This document shows positions 1 through 12,100 of a stretch of 64,000 nt of DNA, piece after piece. Each line of letters opens with the position of its first letter. The first letter of the stretch is position 1. Below the pieces are notes generated by a model, which saw only the letters and a program-made list of their open reading frames with translations, had not been told where the DNA came from and made no database searches. This stretch comes from Fragum whitleyi (Eukaryota > Mollusca > Bivalvia > Cardiida > Cardiidae). The stretch is from NCBI GenBank assembly GCA_948146395.1, contig OX411544.1, forward strand, positions 40,097,419 to 40,161,418, given 5' to 3'. Both the position numbers and the translations under genes were made by a program.

Positions 1-514
1 ACTGATTGCAAACCTTAATTTTCTTCAGTTTTGAACGACTCGAAATAATATAACATCAAAGTACTGAAAGAACTGAAAGCTAGCAAAGCATAGATATTTT
101 AGTAATCTTCCTTTTAAAAAAAAATATTATGACAAAAATCAGGGTGAAAATAAAGCGAGAAGTTTAAAAGTATAATTTCGAATGAGTTCTTTTTTGAATA
201 TAGTTCATCCAAGTGACCGTACAATGCACACTTGTGACATTCTTTGAAATCCACATTCCAATATACTGCACAACCTGGGGTGTAAAAAATTCTCATAAAT
301 CCCGATTTTGCTTTCCTTTTTTCTGTTCAAATCTTCTCATTTTCTAATTGAGTCCCCTTTCTGACATAAAAAGTATTCTGGTCATTGTTCATCACGGGTG
401 AGCGAAATTTTCACGTCCCTACGTTTGTATTTTCAGATGAAATTTTAAATGGACACAAGACAATAAAATAAAAACGCGTTTTATTCAAGTTGTGGTTTTT
501 TAAGATGTGGTTAA
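1..514. other. AT-rich, no feature recognised
   Basis: Short reading frames only, no splice-phase partner, no repeat shared clearly with the rest of the window. Confidence 0.5.
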
Positions 515-950
515 GAAGTACAAAGTGCAGTTGCCTTAACACATGACAAAAAACGCACGTTGGCGTTTTGTTTGAGTCATGTACTAAGGCACTTAACACT
601 CCAATAAATGAAGTGCAAAATACAATCGGTCTGTACAATTGAAATTTTTAGATCTAAGAAACAATTTAAATACTCGGTCATATAATGAAAGTTCAAGTCT
701 AATTTCTGCACTTAGTGATTGCATAATCCTTTTCTAAGATCGCATATTAAACGTATATTGTTATCTCGCTATCGAAGTTTGCTGGCAAAAATATTTACAA
801 ATTGGACATCTCTAGAGGTTTATGTGATCAGATTAAAAAAATATATATTTTTAGCCTTGTATTTCTTCATTTAAAACAAACTCGACGTGAGCGAGCGAGA
901 TTGAGAGGTTTGCTTGATGTTCTTAGTCGACTCGCTGTAAACGGTGACCG
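515..950 (+). repeat. Element X, diverged copy
   Basis: It shares the order of blocks with 2524-3000: a snap-back CTTAACACATGAC/GTCATGTACTAAG, then ATACTCGG, TTCAAGTCTA, TATCTCGCTATCGAAG and finally GTCGACTCGCTGT. It is much more diverged than the other copies. A 16-base G run follows at 952-967. Confidence 0.65.
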
Positions 951-1102
951 AGGGGGGGGGGGGGGGGTCGTTACTCTCTATGAAAAACCTACTCAGTCAG
1001 GACCAACAAATTTCAGTTTTCATATTATTATAATTCATATACGGTACAATTTATCATAGAAATGTAAATTATAGAAAAGGAATACAGAAGAAAAGCAGCA
1101 TT

Positions 1103-1144
1103 GAAAATGGCAAATTTCGTAAATTTACGAAGTTTGCCATTTTC
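1103..1144. repeat. 42-bp palindrome
   Basis: Arms GAAAATGGCAAATTTCGTAAA and its complement meet without a spacer; one mismatch pair. Confidence 0.85.
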
Positions 1145-1919
1145 AGTACTGTATTTTTGGGTTCTGAATTTAGCTGGTCCTGTAAAAGATTAGGTTTTTC
1201 AAACAGCAAAATATGAGTAACGAACACAATAAAAGACAGCACAAATTTGAGCATTTCATGATTAAATCACTACTTACATGTAAATATATCGTGTTAATCA
1301 TGATTGTCAATAACAACAACAACTCAACAACGATATAATATGCCGGTAGAATTTTATTTCATAAGTATTGACAATAAAGAAGTTTTACAAAATGGCAGAA
1401 AAATTCGGCGTTCAGTATTCATGTCATTATCAGTATGTATTTTCATTGATCTATGTTTTGTGTGCTGGAAGCACTCTGTAAATTTGACTTAAAAAGAGAA
1501 AATTGATTTAATCAAATTTATGTGAAACAATTTCATTTCAATTTCTATTTTTACGGTATGACAAAGTCTTAATTGAGCGTTCCATGCGAGTTTTGCTCTT
1601 GAAAATATACTTAAATAGACATTTCGTATTTCAAAATTCGCTTTGCAGTTTTGAAAAATAATCCTTTATGAAGAGATTACAAATAAAAAAGTAAACAGGA
1701 AAGAGAGTTGAATAAGCTCTACTCAGAAATCCGCTTGAAAACCCTTTTTTTTTTTTAAAAAAAAAACACCTTTTTTTTTTTACAGAAAATAGAGTAAGAT
1801 CTTCAATCTTACCGAGATGTAAGATCTAAATTCCCATAGTACTTTTATGATTGACGTGCTTCTATACCTCTTATTGTAGTTGTTTGTTCCTAATTTTTTT
1901 CGAGCATGTAATCTGCGTA
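1145..1919. other. AT-rich stretch with mirrored T/A runs
   Basis: No gene seen. At 1742-1782 runs of T12, A10 and T11 adjoin, and at 1797-1830 AGATCTTCAATCTTACCGAG is followed by a partial repeat of itself. Confidence 0.4.
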
Positions 1920-2246
1920 ATTAATGAACTGGCAGGGCGGGGCTTAACCGTGGCGTAATTTGGCGAGTTTACTTTTCAATAGTTTGGGTTCTTTCGAATT
2001 TTAGTCGGCAATCATCGTGCTTTGAGAGAGTGAACACATTTCATCGTTTGGTTACAAAAGGCTTGTAACTTCAGCTTGATTAAGCTGAAGTAACGAGGAT
2101 TTGGTTACTACTCTAAGATTTAAGGTCTCGAGATAATAATGTCGACACTCTTTAGAAGTAGGTTATTTTAGATAAAAGCTGATTTCCCTTAACCTTAAGT
2201 GCAACGACCCGTTACTTAGGCTCCGCCCTGCCAGGGCGTTAATCAT
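1920..2246 (+). mobile_element. Element R, MITE-like, copy 1
   Basis: Ends are inverted: CTGGCAGGGCGGGGCTTAA at the left, and TTAGGCTCCGCCCTGCCAG at the right. It holds the internal palindrome TAACTTCAGCTTGATTAAGC... at 2046-2110. A near-identical copy lies at 39409-39780 and a split, inverted one at 22127-23121. Confidence 0.85.
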
Positions 2247-2523
2247 TGGATAATATATAATCGTAATAAGATCTTTTATTCCGCTTTTTATCTAAAAACA
2301 CTAGTTAGATTTGAACTATCGTCAAGAAGGTAAAAGTTTTTTCAGCAAACATTTCTGCGTAGGGCAAATTCCAATAAATCATCGAGTGCTTCGTCGTTGT
2401 TCACGTTTCCGTATATCCGTCTTCATTTACTTCTTTTTGCCTAGAGAGTTTCCGTTGCTGTTGGAACCGCAGGCTGTAGTATTGGTGTTTGCAATAACGT
2501 TACTGAAAGCGTAAGTACAATTT

Positions 2524-3000
2524 TTATAGGGATGAGTGTCTTTTTCACTGCGTTTATTGGGGTATAAAGTGCAATTGCCTTAGCACATGGCAAATAACGC
2601 CCGTAGGGCGTTATGTTTAAGCCATGTGCTAAGGCAATTGCACTTTATACCCCAATAAACGCAGTGAAAAAGACACTCGTCCCTTATAATTGCAATCCTC
2701 AAGAAGAAAGGAACTATTAAAATACTCGGCCAAACATAAAAGCTTCAAGTCTACTTTCTGTGCGTATAAATTACACAATCTATTTTTAGATCGTGTATTG
2801 TTTATCTCGCTATCGAAGTGAAATGTCACATAGTAAAACAAATGTACATAAATAAAAGACAACATTAAAAAGGTACTTATGACAAAAAAGCTTGTTTCAG
2901 CCAAGTTAGTCTGTATTTTTAAACGCAAACGGCATGGTCGGTCTTAGTTGAGAGGCCAGAGAGGGTTGCTTGAAGGTCTTCGTCGACTCGCTGTTTTTAA
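2524..3000 (+). mobile_element. Element X, copy with long palindrome
   Basis: The left part (2524-2688) is an almost perfect palindrome with ~75-bp arms, then ATACTCGGCCAAACATAAAAG, GATCTATTTTTAGATC and the end block CTTCGTCGACTCGCTG. Other copies: 20216-20832 and 22194-22908; 3' portion alone at 4832-5106. No coding capacity, so non-autonomous. Confidence 0.85.
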
Positions 3001-3345
3001 GTTGGAATGCGGAGCAATTCCAACTTAGATTTAACAAAACAGCAAAATGAACACAAGATAATTTCATTTCGGGTTTCTTGATAACACATATCACGTGAAC
3101 AGGATGTGAATACACTCCGGCCTATTTTGTATGTCTCAGCTTGACATAGACATACAGTTTATTTCATCAAGAAGTAACAATGTTGAACAATTACACAACT
3201 ATCACTTCATGTAAATTATTAACACGCTAATTTATGTTTTAAACGAAATTTATTGAAACTTGCGTACGAATTTACTAGTAGCAAATGTTTGCATTACTAT
3301 ATTTGGAAATCATGTGATAAGTAAAGTCCAATAAAGTAAGCTATT

Positions 3346-3483
3346 GACAACAGCACTGTCCAATCACGTGATCTGCTTATTTGGTAATACGCGACCTGTT
3401 TTTCGTAGAATTGTGGCAATAGCACAAACCAATCATGTGATCTGCTTATTTGGTAACGTCGCGACCTGTTTTTCGTAGAATTA
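3346..3483 (+). repeat. Direct tandem repeat, two units of 69 bp
   Basis: Both units contain CCAATCA(C/T)GTGATCTGCTT, ATTTGGTAA and GCGACCTGTTTTTCGTAGAA. They differ at about a dozen positions. Confidence 0.85.
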
Positions 3484-3779
3484 TGTTATAGCTTCTTTTA
3501 GCGGTCTAGTTTCTCTTTCTGAACGAACTTTTTACACACTACAACAAAATACCGTAGTTCAAATGTTTTTCTATCTAATTGTTTCGTAAACCATTATTAG
3601 AAACGCGCAAAATCTGCAGATTATTTATCTGTATTAACAACCCGATCCAGCAAATATTCTCTTTTTATTACTTCTCTTAAAAAAACGGAACCCCATTTCC
3701 AAATCGAGCGACAATTTCACTTGATGGTGGACGCAGCAAGGATCGATGAAGGTAAAGATCTAAAAGTTTAAGTGATAGA
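3484..3779. other. No feature recognised
   Basis: About 300 bp of unique-looking AT-rich DNA. Confidence 0.4.
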
Positions 3780-3832
3780 TCAAAGATCAATTTTGTCTTT
3801 ACCTGTATAGACAAAATTTACCTTTGATCACT
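3780..3832. repeat. Palindrome shared with 37807-37872
   Basis: Core GATCAAAGATCAATTTTGTC and its near complement flank TTTACCTGTATAG. Both sites continue with CTCACTC(T/C)AAATTG(T/C)GGGTCT, so they belong to one small element family. Confidence 0.8.
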
Positions 3833-4254
3833 CACTCTAAATTGTGGGTCTATAGGCAAACATTTTTCTTCTCTTTCTGATTTTGTCCATTTTCTTTAAA
3901 GTTGCTTAGACATAAATTCCCTTGTGCAAAAATACACACGTGCGCAATCCTTTAAATATCATTGAGATTATCACAAGTTAACTACAGCCTTTGCTTTTAT
4001 CAAATATCTGAACGAGTTTACCAACCCCACGTGTTTTGCCTTCAGGGGCCACGTTCTAGAAAGGTCCTACGACCGAAATTTGATCGTATCGCAATCGAAC
4101 GATTGAAATTGGCTTTCAAGAAAACATTTTTGGCTTTCAAAAAACATGTATTGTTTAATTTACGCGTTACCGAAAGGCTAGTCTTGAATTTTGCGATTTT
4201 GACTGTACAAGCATAGTATTTTCTCGGATTTCATTTTTATTTGCAGCTTGAGGC

Positions 4255-4770
4255 GGTTGTATATTAGCGTCATCTTCTCCGTCTGTGTCTGTCCGTAAGT
4301 CCGTACGTACGTTCACTTTTCTTGTGAGCACAACTCCTCCAAAATTTCTTGTTGGATTTGGATGAAACTTTCACAGAATGATCCTAATCACCTGACCTCG
4401 CGCATAAAGTCACTGTTTGGTGAATTTCAGCCGCGTCATGGAAAAAGAGCCTTCAAGTAAAAAAAAATCTTGTTAACACAACTTCTCCCTCATTTATGGA
4501 CCGATTTGGATGAAACTTTCACAGAAAGTTTCTTGTCACCTAACCTATTGCCTATTGGCTAGGGTTTGGTGAATATTAACCGTGTCATGGAAAAAGAGGC
4601 CTTCATTTGTAAAAGCTTGTGAACGCAACTCCTCCTCATTTATCGATCGATTTGGATGAAACTTTTACGAAATGTTCCTAGTCATCTGACCTAGCGCATA
4701 TTTTAACGCGGTTTGGTGAATTTTTTAGTCAAAAGTCGAGGCAACCTGGGCGAGATGCGTCAGATTAGTT
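4255..4770 (+). repeat. Minisatellite element, ~147-bp units
   Basis: It starts with a CTGTCTGTCCGTAAGTCCG tract and has three units at about 4321, 4470 and 4615. Each holds ACAACTCCTCC, GATTTGGATGAAACTTT, CACCTGACCT and GTTTGGTGAAT. No coding potential. It has the same layout as 17407-18376. Confidence 0.8.
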
Positions 4771-4831
4771 AGTTTGATGTCATAGTCTCTTGAGCGCATT
4801 CCAACTTATCAGTACTTTCAGTACTTTGATT

Positions 4832-5106
4832 TAAGTTTAGGTCGGCTCAGAATCAGAACTGCATGCTTGTAATCGTAAATTCTTTCGAAAATATATTAAT
4901 TTATAATAGATTGAATAGCAATGTTGCGTTGATGATCGGGCACTAGGTTAATTCGAGTTCCTACAACACAGGGCTCTCAAATCGAATTTCGGGGGTTTCC
5001 CGAAAGACCTATTGCACTTTATACACAAATAAAGTGCAATGGATTTCCCCACGTGATGCGATTTAAACCAATCAGATTTCTTTATTTTATTAGATTCCAA
5101 TTATCA
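4832..5106 (+). mobile_element. Element X, 3' portion
   Basis: Blocks GTTTAGGTCGGCTCAGAATC, AGAACTGCATGCTTG, TAATTCGAGTTCCTACAACA and CCACGTGATGCGATTTAAAC in the same order as at 22620-22908. Confidence 0.85.
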
Positions 5107-5678
5107 ATATCACGAATTTCTTACAAAACCATTCTAAATCACTCAATTAGTAGTTGCATTCGCGGCATTCAACACACTCACTTTAATCACTAGTAATAGT
5201 TTGGCGGTGAGATTACCAAATAAATCGATATATTTTGATTCACAACAGAAAAGCATATAAAAAGCTTATTTCATATCAATGGCAAACACTAACTTTCTGC
5301 ACTTGTTCACCGATCATTAATATCATTTACATTTAAGAAAAGGGTGGGGGCGGAAAAGTAAAAAAATGTATGAAATACATCTAGGATAATTTGATTATAA
5401 TGCATAACCGACTCCTATAGACTCGTCGTATTTTTAGATCATTTAAACAGAAAATAGTAAAATTGACAGTGTAAATAAATTTTTGTTTTTGATTTTTGAA
5501 TGAAATGGAATGGATGAGAGGAGCAAGTTTTGAATGAAATGAAATGGATGTAATCAGATATCGTTAATTTCGTCTAATTCGATATTCTATTACCTCCCTT
5601 TTATACCATTTACGTCATTTTGTATTTGTGTGTCTTCATGAACAAATAAGACGATTTAAGGAAAACGACATTCAACAG

Positions 5679-5797
5679 TTCCGCATCTTTTCGGAACTCA
5701 GGATCTTCCACAATGTTAATCGAAGTTTCCTACTGAAACGATTAGGAAACCTCGATTAACACTGTTTAAGTTTATGACTTCCGAAACGTTGCGGAAC
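5679..5797. mobile_element. Element V, palindromic MITE, copy 1
   Basis: Ends GTTCCGCATCTTTTCGGAA and CCGAAACGTTGCGGAAC are inverted; inner arms AATGTTAATCGA / TCGATTAACACTG flank AGTTTCCTACTGAAACGATT. Second copy at 13208-13314. Confidence 0.8.
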
Positions 5798-5929
5798 CAT
5801 CACGGGTCCGCTACCTTAAAATCCACACCAGCTAATAAAATTGTGAAAAGATTTTATCAATGAAAATGAAATGACCATCGTCTTGAAAGATTTTTATGTG
5901 TTTTTGAACAATTTTGCAGTTTTTTTTTA

Positions 5930-6012
5930 ATGCTGTAAGTAAGTGTTTGGAATAGATAAATAGAGCGTTGAGCGAGCGATTACGAATGATTTTATCGAGG
6001 TTAATGTCTATT
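5930..6012 (-). mobile_element. Element M, end fragment
   Basis: Contains AGTGTTTGGAATAGATAAAT and GAGCGATTACGAATG, the end blocks of M in reverse orientation. Confidence 0.6.
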
Positions 6013-6045
6013 AAACTAACCCTATGTGATTCGATCTAAAATGCT

Positions 6046-6362
6046 AAATAGAGAATAACATGTTAGTGTCTAAAAATAACAATGTTATCTGGTTGAGGTT
6101 GGGAGAATTTATCAGGACGAGGCTTTGTCGAGTCATGATAATTCTTTCACAGCCGAGACCTGATAACATTGATATTTTAAGACACTTACATGTTATTCTA
6201 TTTATCATGCAACCCTTTTTCGCGCTTATTCATAATAAAACCTTTAAAAATCAAAGAAATTCAGGTGAAAGTGTATGCAATTGTTTCTAAAAATAGACTG
6301 TCTGATATCATGTTATGTTGTCAGACAGGTGATATCAGGTCAATAGAGGCTTCATTGCTTGA
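6046..6362 (+). mobile_element. Element Z, copy 1
   Basis: Inner snap-back AATGTTATCTGG ... CTGATAACATT around GAGGCTTTGTCGAG, then TAGACTGTCTGATATCA and CAGACAGGTGATATCAGG. The same blocks occur in opposite orientation at 35180-35492. Confidence 0.8.
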
Positions 6363-6699
6363 TAAAGTTAGAACAATTGCCAAGTGTATGACCATCGTTT
6401 TTTAAGCAGTATGTTAAATCCCAACGAAAAAATACCTCGACCGAGTTTTTTAAACTTATTTAGAAGACTGTGCGTAAGTGAAACAAAATGACGGCTTTGG
6501 GCTATGTACTGATTTGTTTAGTAAGCACTTTTTTGTGAAACTTCCTATCTCTTTTGTTTTCTGAACAGCAAATCATCTTAGCAGACAGAAGATGAAAAGG
6601 GTTCTCTCATATTTCAATCAAGCAATTTTCAATTCACGATCAGTAAAAAAATCCAAAATAGAAACTTATAGAATGAGACATGGTGAATTTAAGAACTTT

Positions 6700-6900
6700 G
6701 TAAAATTGGCACTCGCCCAAGTCAAAATCGTTCATAACTACTCGCTCGGCGCTCAATTCGTGAATTTCCGAACACTTCCTCCTAACGCTCAAAACCATTC
6801 AAAGCATTCACAAATTTATCAAAAGCGCTACGAAATCGATCAAGTTCGCTCCAATCATTACATGATTTCATCGGCTGATGTGATTATGAAAACCTCTGCT
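6700..6900 (+). mobile_element. Diverged M fragment
   Basis: Blocks CGGCGCTCAATTCGTGAATT, CAAAACCATTCAAAGC and GATTTCATCGGCTGATG resemble the left half of M. A 121-codon open frame over this stretch is an accident of its TCATTC-rich composition. Confidence 0.45.
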
Positions 6901-6958
6901 TGGTTCATGAAGACGACAGATCCACTTAAAGAAAGAATATGTCAATGTAAAACATAAC

Positions 6959-7398
6959 TACAGTTAATTACATCGTGAAATTGACTTTCATCTCGATCAA
7001 AACCATTCCAAATCACTCACTCAGCGCTCCATTCATTCATTCCAATCACTCTCTCAAACCATTAAAAAACAATCAAACCCACTGAAATATATAGAATCCA
7101 GAACGTTATTCAAAATAAATTTTGATAGAGAAAAAGTGCGCTTTCACTGACACAATTCAAATTGTTGGCGTCTCATAGGTTCTTGAATAAATAGGAAGCT
7201 ATATATAGAACTTGTAAACTTTTTTATTAAAGGGAGGTAATCAATATCGCAAATTTTGTTCGTCCTGAACAAAATTTGAGATATAGGATTACCTCCCATT
7301 AAATCCACTCAAAACTAGCTCCACACACTCATTCAATTTCATTCCTAAATCATTCCAAAATCATTCATCTTGTCAATTTCACGGTGTTGTTGACTGTA
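6959..7398 (+). mobile_element. Element M, full copy
   Basis: Ends TACAGTTAATTACATCGTGA and TTTCACGGTGTTGTTGACTG are inverted. The centre (about 7234-7299) is a palindrome: GGGAGGTAATCAATATCGCA ... then TTTGTTCGTCCTGAACAAAA, and ATTACCTCCC. No coding capacity. M is the commonest element in the window. Confidence 0.92.
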
Positions 7399-7399
7399 A

Positions 7400-7925
7400 G
7401 ACCACCTCAAATCAAACACGCCAACTTCAACCGAGGGTCAACCATACCACTCATTTAATTTCAAAATTACAGTAACACTTCGGTTAAATGATCACTAAAG
7501 GAACCTCAAAATAAGAACGCTTATGGAAATGGTCAGTTGATAAATATTCCATGAAAGATATTAGACATGACATTCGATTGCCTTTATTGATTGTGTTATA
7601 AGTGTATTAATAAGGGACAATTAAGAAATTCGTACAATGGGCCTATAACTTTTGAATTTCGGGCTTGTTCTGTGTATGATTTGTTGCGTGTGTAGGTAGG
7701 TATCCATGAAATGCATAATAATTATTATTTTCCATAAAATGCATAATAATTATTTTGCGAATTATATTTAAGCGTATTACATTTCGTTACCGAAGTAACA
7801 CATGAATGCTTAGGCGGGGGAGCCTAAAAGAACGAACATGTAAACCAAATTTTCTGAAAGAGTCCGTCACTACAATATTGTTGAAATTTTTTGGCAGAAG
7901 TAAATAAGACGTACATATATATACG
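7400..7925. other. No gene; short direct repeat only
   Basis: ATGCATAATAATTATT occurs twice at 7711-7755. Otherwise nothing recognised. Confidence 0.4.
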
Positions 7926-8346
7926 TGCAGTTAACAACATCGTTAATGTAATTGACAAGATGAATGAATTTGGAATGATTTTGGATTGAAATTGAATGAG
8001 CGTGTTAAGTGTGTTTTGAGTGAAATTCAATGGAGGTAATCCAATAACGCTTATTGTGTTCAAGATTAACAAAATTAGCGATATTTATTACCTCCCTTTA
8101 ATAGAATATGCGTACATGTTTTATAATAGCTTCATATTTCTTCAAGAACCTATCAGACGCTTACGAATTGAAATATGTCTATTTTTCTAGCATTATTTAT
8201 TTTGAATGATGTTATTGATTCTATCTAAAAAGAAAGTTGAGTTTGAGTTTGGAGCCTTTTAAAGAGGTATGAGTGAGTTTTTGGATTATTAAATGGAGCG
8301 AGTGATTCGGAATGGTTTTGATCGAGATGAATGTCAATTTTACGAT
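7926..8346 (-). mobile_element. Element M, reverse copy
   Basis: Opens GCAGTTAACAACATCG and closes GAGATGAATGTCAATTTTAC; central palindrome at about 8031-8098, with GGAGGTAATCCAATAACGC and TATTACCTCCC. Confidence 0.9.
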
Positions 8347-8693
8347 TTAAAATTTATTTAAAACATTGAAGAAACAGTTTTTACAGTCGTTGATTATTTA
8401 AAAAAAAAAGAAAAAAAAAACGATACTCGATGGAATAGTGATCTGACCTCAGCACCAAAACACATATTCAGTTTAATTTTCGAGTTCTGTCGGTATTGAA
8501 GGTAATACAGATATTGTTAATTGATAAAATATTTCGGTAATTGTTGTTTAAGCATTTTTTCCACAAAGATCAAATTCGGGTCAAATAAACCAGAGTATAT
8601 ATCATAATCCCATATTCAAATTAACGTTGTTCTTATTCGTATGTCTGCCGCCACGCGAAAAATACTATCCGGGAATTCTTTAAAATGAATTAA

Positions 8694-8899
8694 TGAAGAG
8701 ATTTGATTAAGCAAATGTCAACCAGTAGTCGTATGTCAAAAGTTCTTTCACTGGAAGGTAGATTGATCATTCTAGATTCAGAAAATAGGCACGGTGCAAA
8801 AAGTTTCGACCCTAGTCAGTCTGCGCAGTCCGCGCAGTCTGACTAGGCTCGACACTTTACGCCCTACCCAGACGGTCCTTTTTCGCGTGACGGGTCACA
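8694..8899 (+). mobile_element. Element T, 5'-truncated copy
   Basis: Shares CTTTCACTGGAAGGTAGATT, TCATTCTAGATTCAGAAAA, a snap-back GTCAGTCTGCGCAGTCCG / CGCGCAGTCTGAC and the end TTTTTCGCGTGACGGGTCAC with 37952-38204 and 44675-44940. It ends 28 bp from the donor end of Kazal exon 2. Confidence 0.85.
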
Positions 8900-8927
8900 A
8901 TTATGACAAGATTATTTAAACACTTAC

Positions 8928-9105
8928 TTGCAATTCATTTCGCATTCATTGGAGTACAAAACATTGTCGGCTCCGCAAACTGGGGCATAGATCCGTTGAC
9001 AAATACACGGTGTGGTTGTTGTAGCTGTTGTAGTTGTTGTTGTTGTTGTAACGGCCGAATCGTCGCTACTGTCACCATCGCTTCCCACGCTCTCACCGCG
9101 GTATC
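8928..9105 (-). CDS. Kazal gene exon 2: Thr-rich linker and Kazal core
   Basis: The acceptor is TTTGTAG|GATACC and the donor CAA|GTAAGTG. The exon codes for YRGESVGSDGDSSDDSAV, then a run of ACA/ACT/ACC Thr codons with one Ala, then Kazal Cys 1-5 and the conserved PVCG core followed by a Tyr and a Cys. An ATG-initiated frame at 9172 reads through the acceptor into this exon, but those upstream codons are intron. The Thr run is an AAC/GTT-type triplet microsatellite in the DNA, so its length may vary between alleles. Confidence 0.88.
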
Positions 9106-12100
9106 CTACAAACAATGCTAATTTCATTAATGATCCTCGGCGGATTATCGGGAAATAACGGTCGGTTATCACTCAAATATCTTACCGCCAAACCGACGGA
9201 AAGGGTGTTCCCATTTTTGAGAATATGCCCATTCTTAAGAACGGGTAACCAGACTTTGCTACATCTTGAAAACTGTCAACCAATCTTAAGGATGGACAAG
9301 TAGGTTTATTACCTTCGTTAATGATTGAAATACATAGCAAATATTGATTTTAATACATGAACATTAATTCACAATTTGAAATGTTTCATTCGATTAACCA
9401 AAAATTAGATTACCCACGTTGATTGAGATATTTGCAACACCTTTCATCCGTACAGTGACTCTCAAATGTGATAATGTGATTAGTTATTATGCATTTATCT
9501 ATTTTTGTTCATTAGAATGCTTTTAGGTCGGATTCAATATGAAGACGACGTCGACAAAAAAATACACCATTACAAAAGCTTTTTGTGTTGCTAGGTTTGC
9601 AGGACTCCCGAGACATATATATGGGCCAACTTGTTTCTAATTCCGGCCGGGTATTGTTGCCCGCTATATCAGAGTATCTCTCAGACAGCGGGCTACCACC
9701 TCTAGACTGGTCCAAATATAGACTATTAGGATAGCATAGAATAGGCTATTTTGATAGTTGAAAGTTGGATCAGTCTGCACTAGGGAAGGATTAGGGTCAG
9801 AAATAAGTTGGCCAAAGAATCACGTCACTAATCTAATTCTTCGGAATGAGTTATCTTCTATGCGTTCAAGACGAAATTGATAGTAAACGTTTCAGAATTA
9901 TTATTTCGCTGTACTCATGTGCAAACAGGATAATATTTCAAAACGTTTGCGATCTTTTTCAGAGCAGCTATCTGGAATCAAGGGTCTTTTAGCCTCCATT
10001 TATGTGTAAAAGATAATCGTTATTTTTACAGCTTTGATAAGTATACAGTTAACAACATCATGTAATTGACATTCATGTTGACAAATACCATTCCAAATCA
10101 CTCGTTCAGTGCTCCATTAATTCATTCCAAACACTCATTCAAACCATTCAAAAACGCTCCAAACTCACTGAAAAAAGATAGAATCATTAACGTCATTCAA
10201 ACAATAAAATTACATTTTACTGACATTTTTGAAATTGTTAGCGTTTAATTGTTAATACTAATTTATTTTAGTTCGATTGCCACGAAAGCTTAAGGTTATA
10301 GAATCGATCTCGAATGCTCAATCCTGATGTTTTCACGTCCCCGAGAGAGAGGCAGTGGTTTAAACCCACTGCTACCCATTTTTACAGCTGGGTGAACTGG
10401 GGCTGGCTATTAAGTGTTTTGCCCATAAACACACCCCGGCGACAGTGGGGCTCGAACCACGGACCTCCATGTCACGGGTCGAGTGCATTTATCACTAGGC
10501 CTCCGAGGCAGTCAAAGCTATTAATAGGTTCTTGAAGAAATAAAAAAAGAATTTACTGAACGTGTATGCATATTTTTTTAAAAGGAGGTAATAAATATCG
10601 TTATTTTGTTCATCCCGAACAAAATTCGTGATATTGGATTACCTCCCATCAAATTCTCCCAAAACTCGCTCCACGCATTCGTTCAATTCATTCCAAAAAT
10701 CATTCCAAAATCTTTTTTTTTTCAATTTCACAATGTTCTTAATAGTATCAGGATTGAAAAATAAAAACTTAGAAACAAAAACTAATGCTATAAGTCCTTT
10801 GTAAAGTCAACATGCTTTGTACTTTAGATATTAAATGAGAATGAGAACTTTTGGAACAACTGCAAAAGAAAGAAGGATCTAACAGTAAATGCTAAAATGA
10901 ACTTTTAAGTATCGGACCGAACCAACTTGCAACATTCCAAGGTTCGAGTCGCTCAGTCAAGATCAAGGGGATCAGAATTGCAAACAAAAAAGCAAAATTA
11001 TTGGTGGTGGTGTGTGTGCCGGGGGAGGGGGGGGGGGGGCTAAGGGTTATCATGCATGGTGCTTATGCGCTTTGGCTGAGTGATCCGATCCAGGGTCGCG
11101 CTTGTGCTCCGAGGACCCACCCACCTTGCTAGGTTCCGAGTTTAGAGTTGCTCGGTCAAGGCCAAAGGGGAAAAACGGCAAGGCAAACTATTTTTTTGTT
11201 TCTTTCACGCACTGCATGCATGCGCTTTGGTTGCGCGATCCGACCCGGGCCCGGGCATTATTCCAGCGGACCGCCCCGACTTGCCATTTCTAGTTTCGAG
11301 CCGTTCATTCAAGGTCAAGCGGGTCAAAACGTCAAAAGAAAATCTAACACATTATAGCAAATTTTTCACACATAGAGCACGCGCTTCGGCTGAGCTATCC
11401 GACCTGTACTCGCGCATGTGCATAGAGACCCTACATCCTTACTACTCCTACTGAGTTTTGAGTCATCCGGTCAAGGTCTTTGGGGGGGGGGGGTGGCAAG
11501 TGAAAACGCCATTTTTGGGTTCTTTTATTTATGGAGAGCAGGCGCTTTGCCTGAGCGATGCGACCCATACTCGTGCATGTGCCCAGGAGGCTCCACTGAC
11601 TTTCCACGTTCCGTTTTTCGAGTCGCTCGGTCAAGGTCAGGGGGGTCAAAGCTGCGAAGGAAAATGTCATTTTGGGGTGTTTTCGGTGGAGTTTCGTGGG
11701 TGGCGCCAACGCTTCGGCTCCGTGATCTAACCTATGCTCGTTCAAGTTCCCGCTCTCGCTACGTTCCGAGTTACAAAAAGTTAGTTCAAGGTCAAATCAG
11801 CAAGCCAGCCCAGGGGGGGGGGGGGGCAACTGACTATCGACATTCCGCAGTTTTCATTTGCTCGGTCCAGGTGAAAGGGGTCAAAAAGGAAAGCGAATAT
11901 TCAGTTTTGGGGGTATGTATCCAAGCCAAGCATGCGTCGCTTCAGCTTTTCTATCCGACCAGGGTTTTCGCAAGTGCCCAGGGGGTCCTCCTGACTTGCA
12001 ACGTTTCGAGTTTTAGCTGATTGGTCAAAGTCAAGCGGATCAAAAGAGAGAAAAAAACTCGCGCAAATTATAGCATTTTTTTTATACGTGGAGCACGCCC

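Noticed and set aside
6592..6957. 121-codon plus-strand frame
   Set aside because: The sequence is a diverged M-like repeat followed by a full M copy; no domain and no splice partner.
7838..7853. Candidate third Kazal exon after the AG at 7854 (minus strand)
   Set aside because: The phase-compatible frame runs to a stop without any cysteine, so it cannot supply the sixth Kazal cysteine.
8903..9121. Plus-strand frame with a run of Cys and Ser (CCSCCSCCCCC), like a cysteine-rich peptide
   Set aside because: It is the antisense shadow of the Thr microsatellite in the Kazal exon on the minus strand.
10440..10515. tRNA gene on the minus strand
   Set aside because: A and B boxes are present, but no intact acceptor stem or anticodon arm is seen, and it runs directly into a SINE central domain.
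11418..12020. 200-codon plus-strand open frame, the longest in the window
   Set aside because: It lies wholly in the degenerate 157-bp array, overlaps long frames in other registers and on the other strand, includes poly-G runs, and shows no domain.
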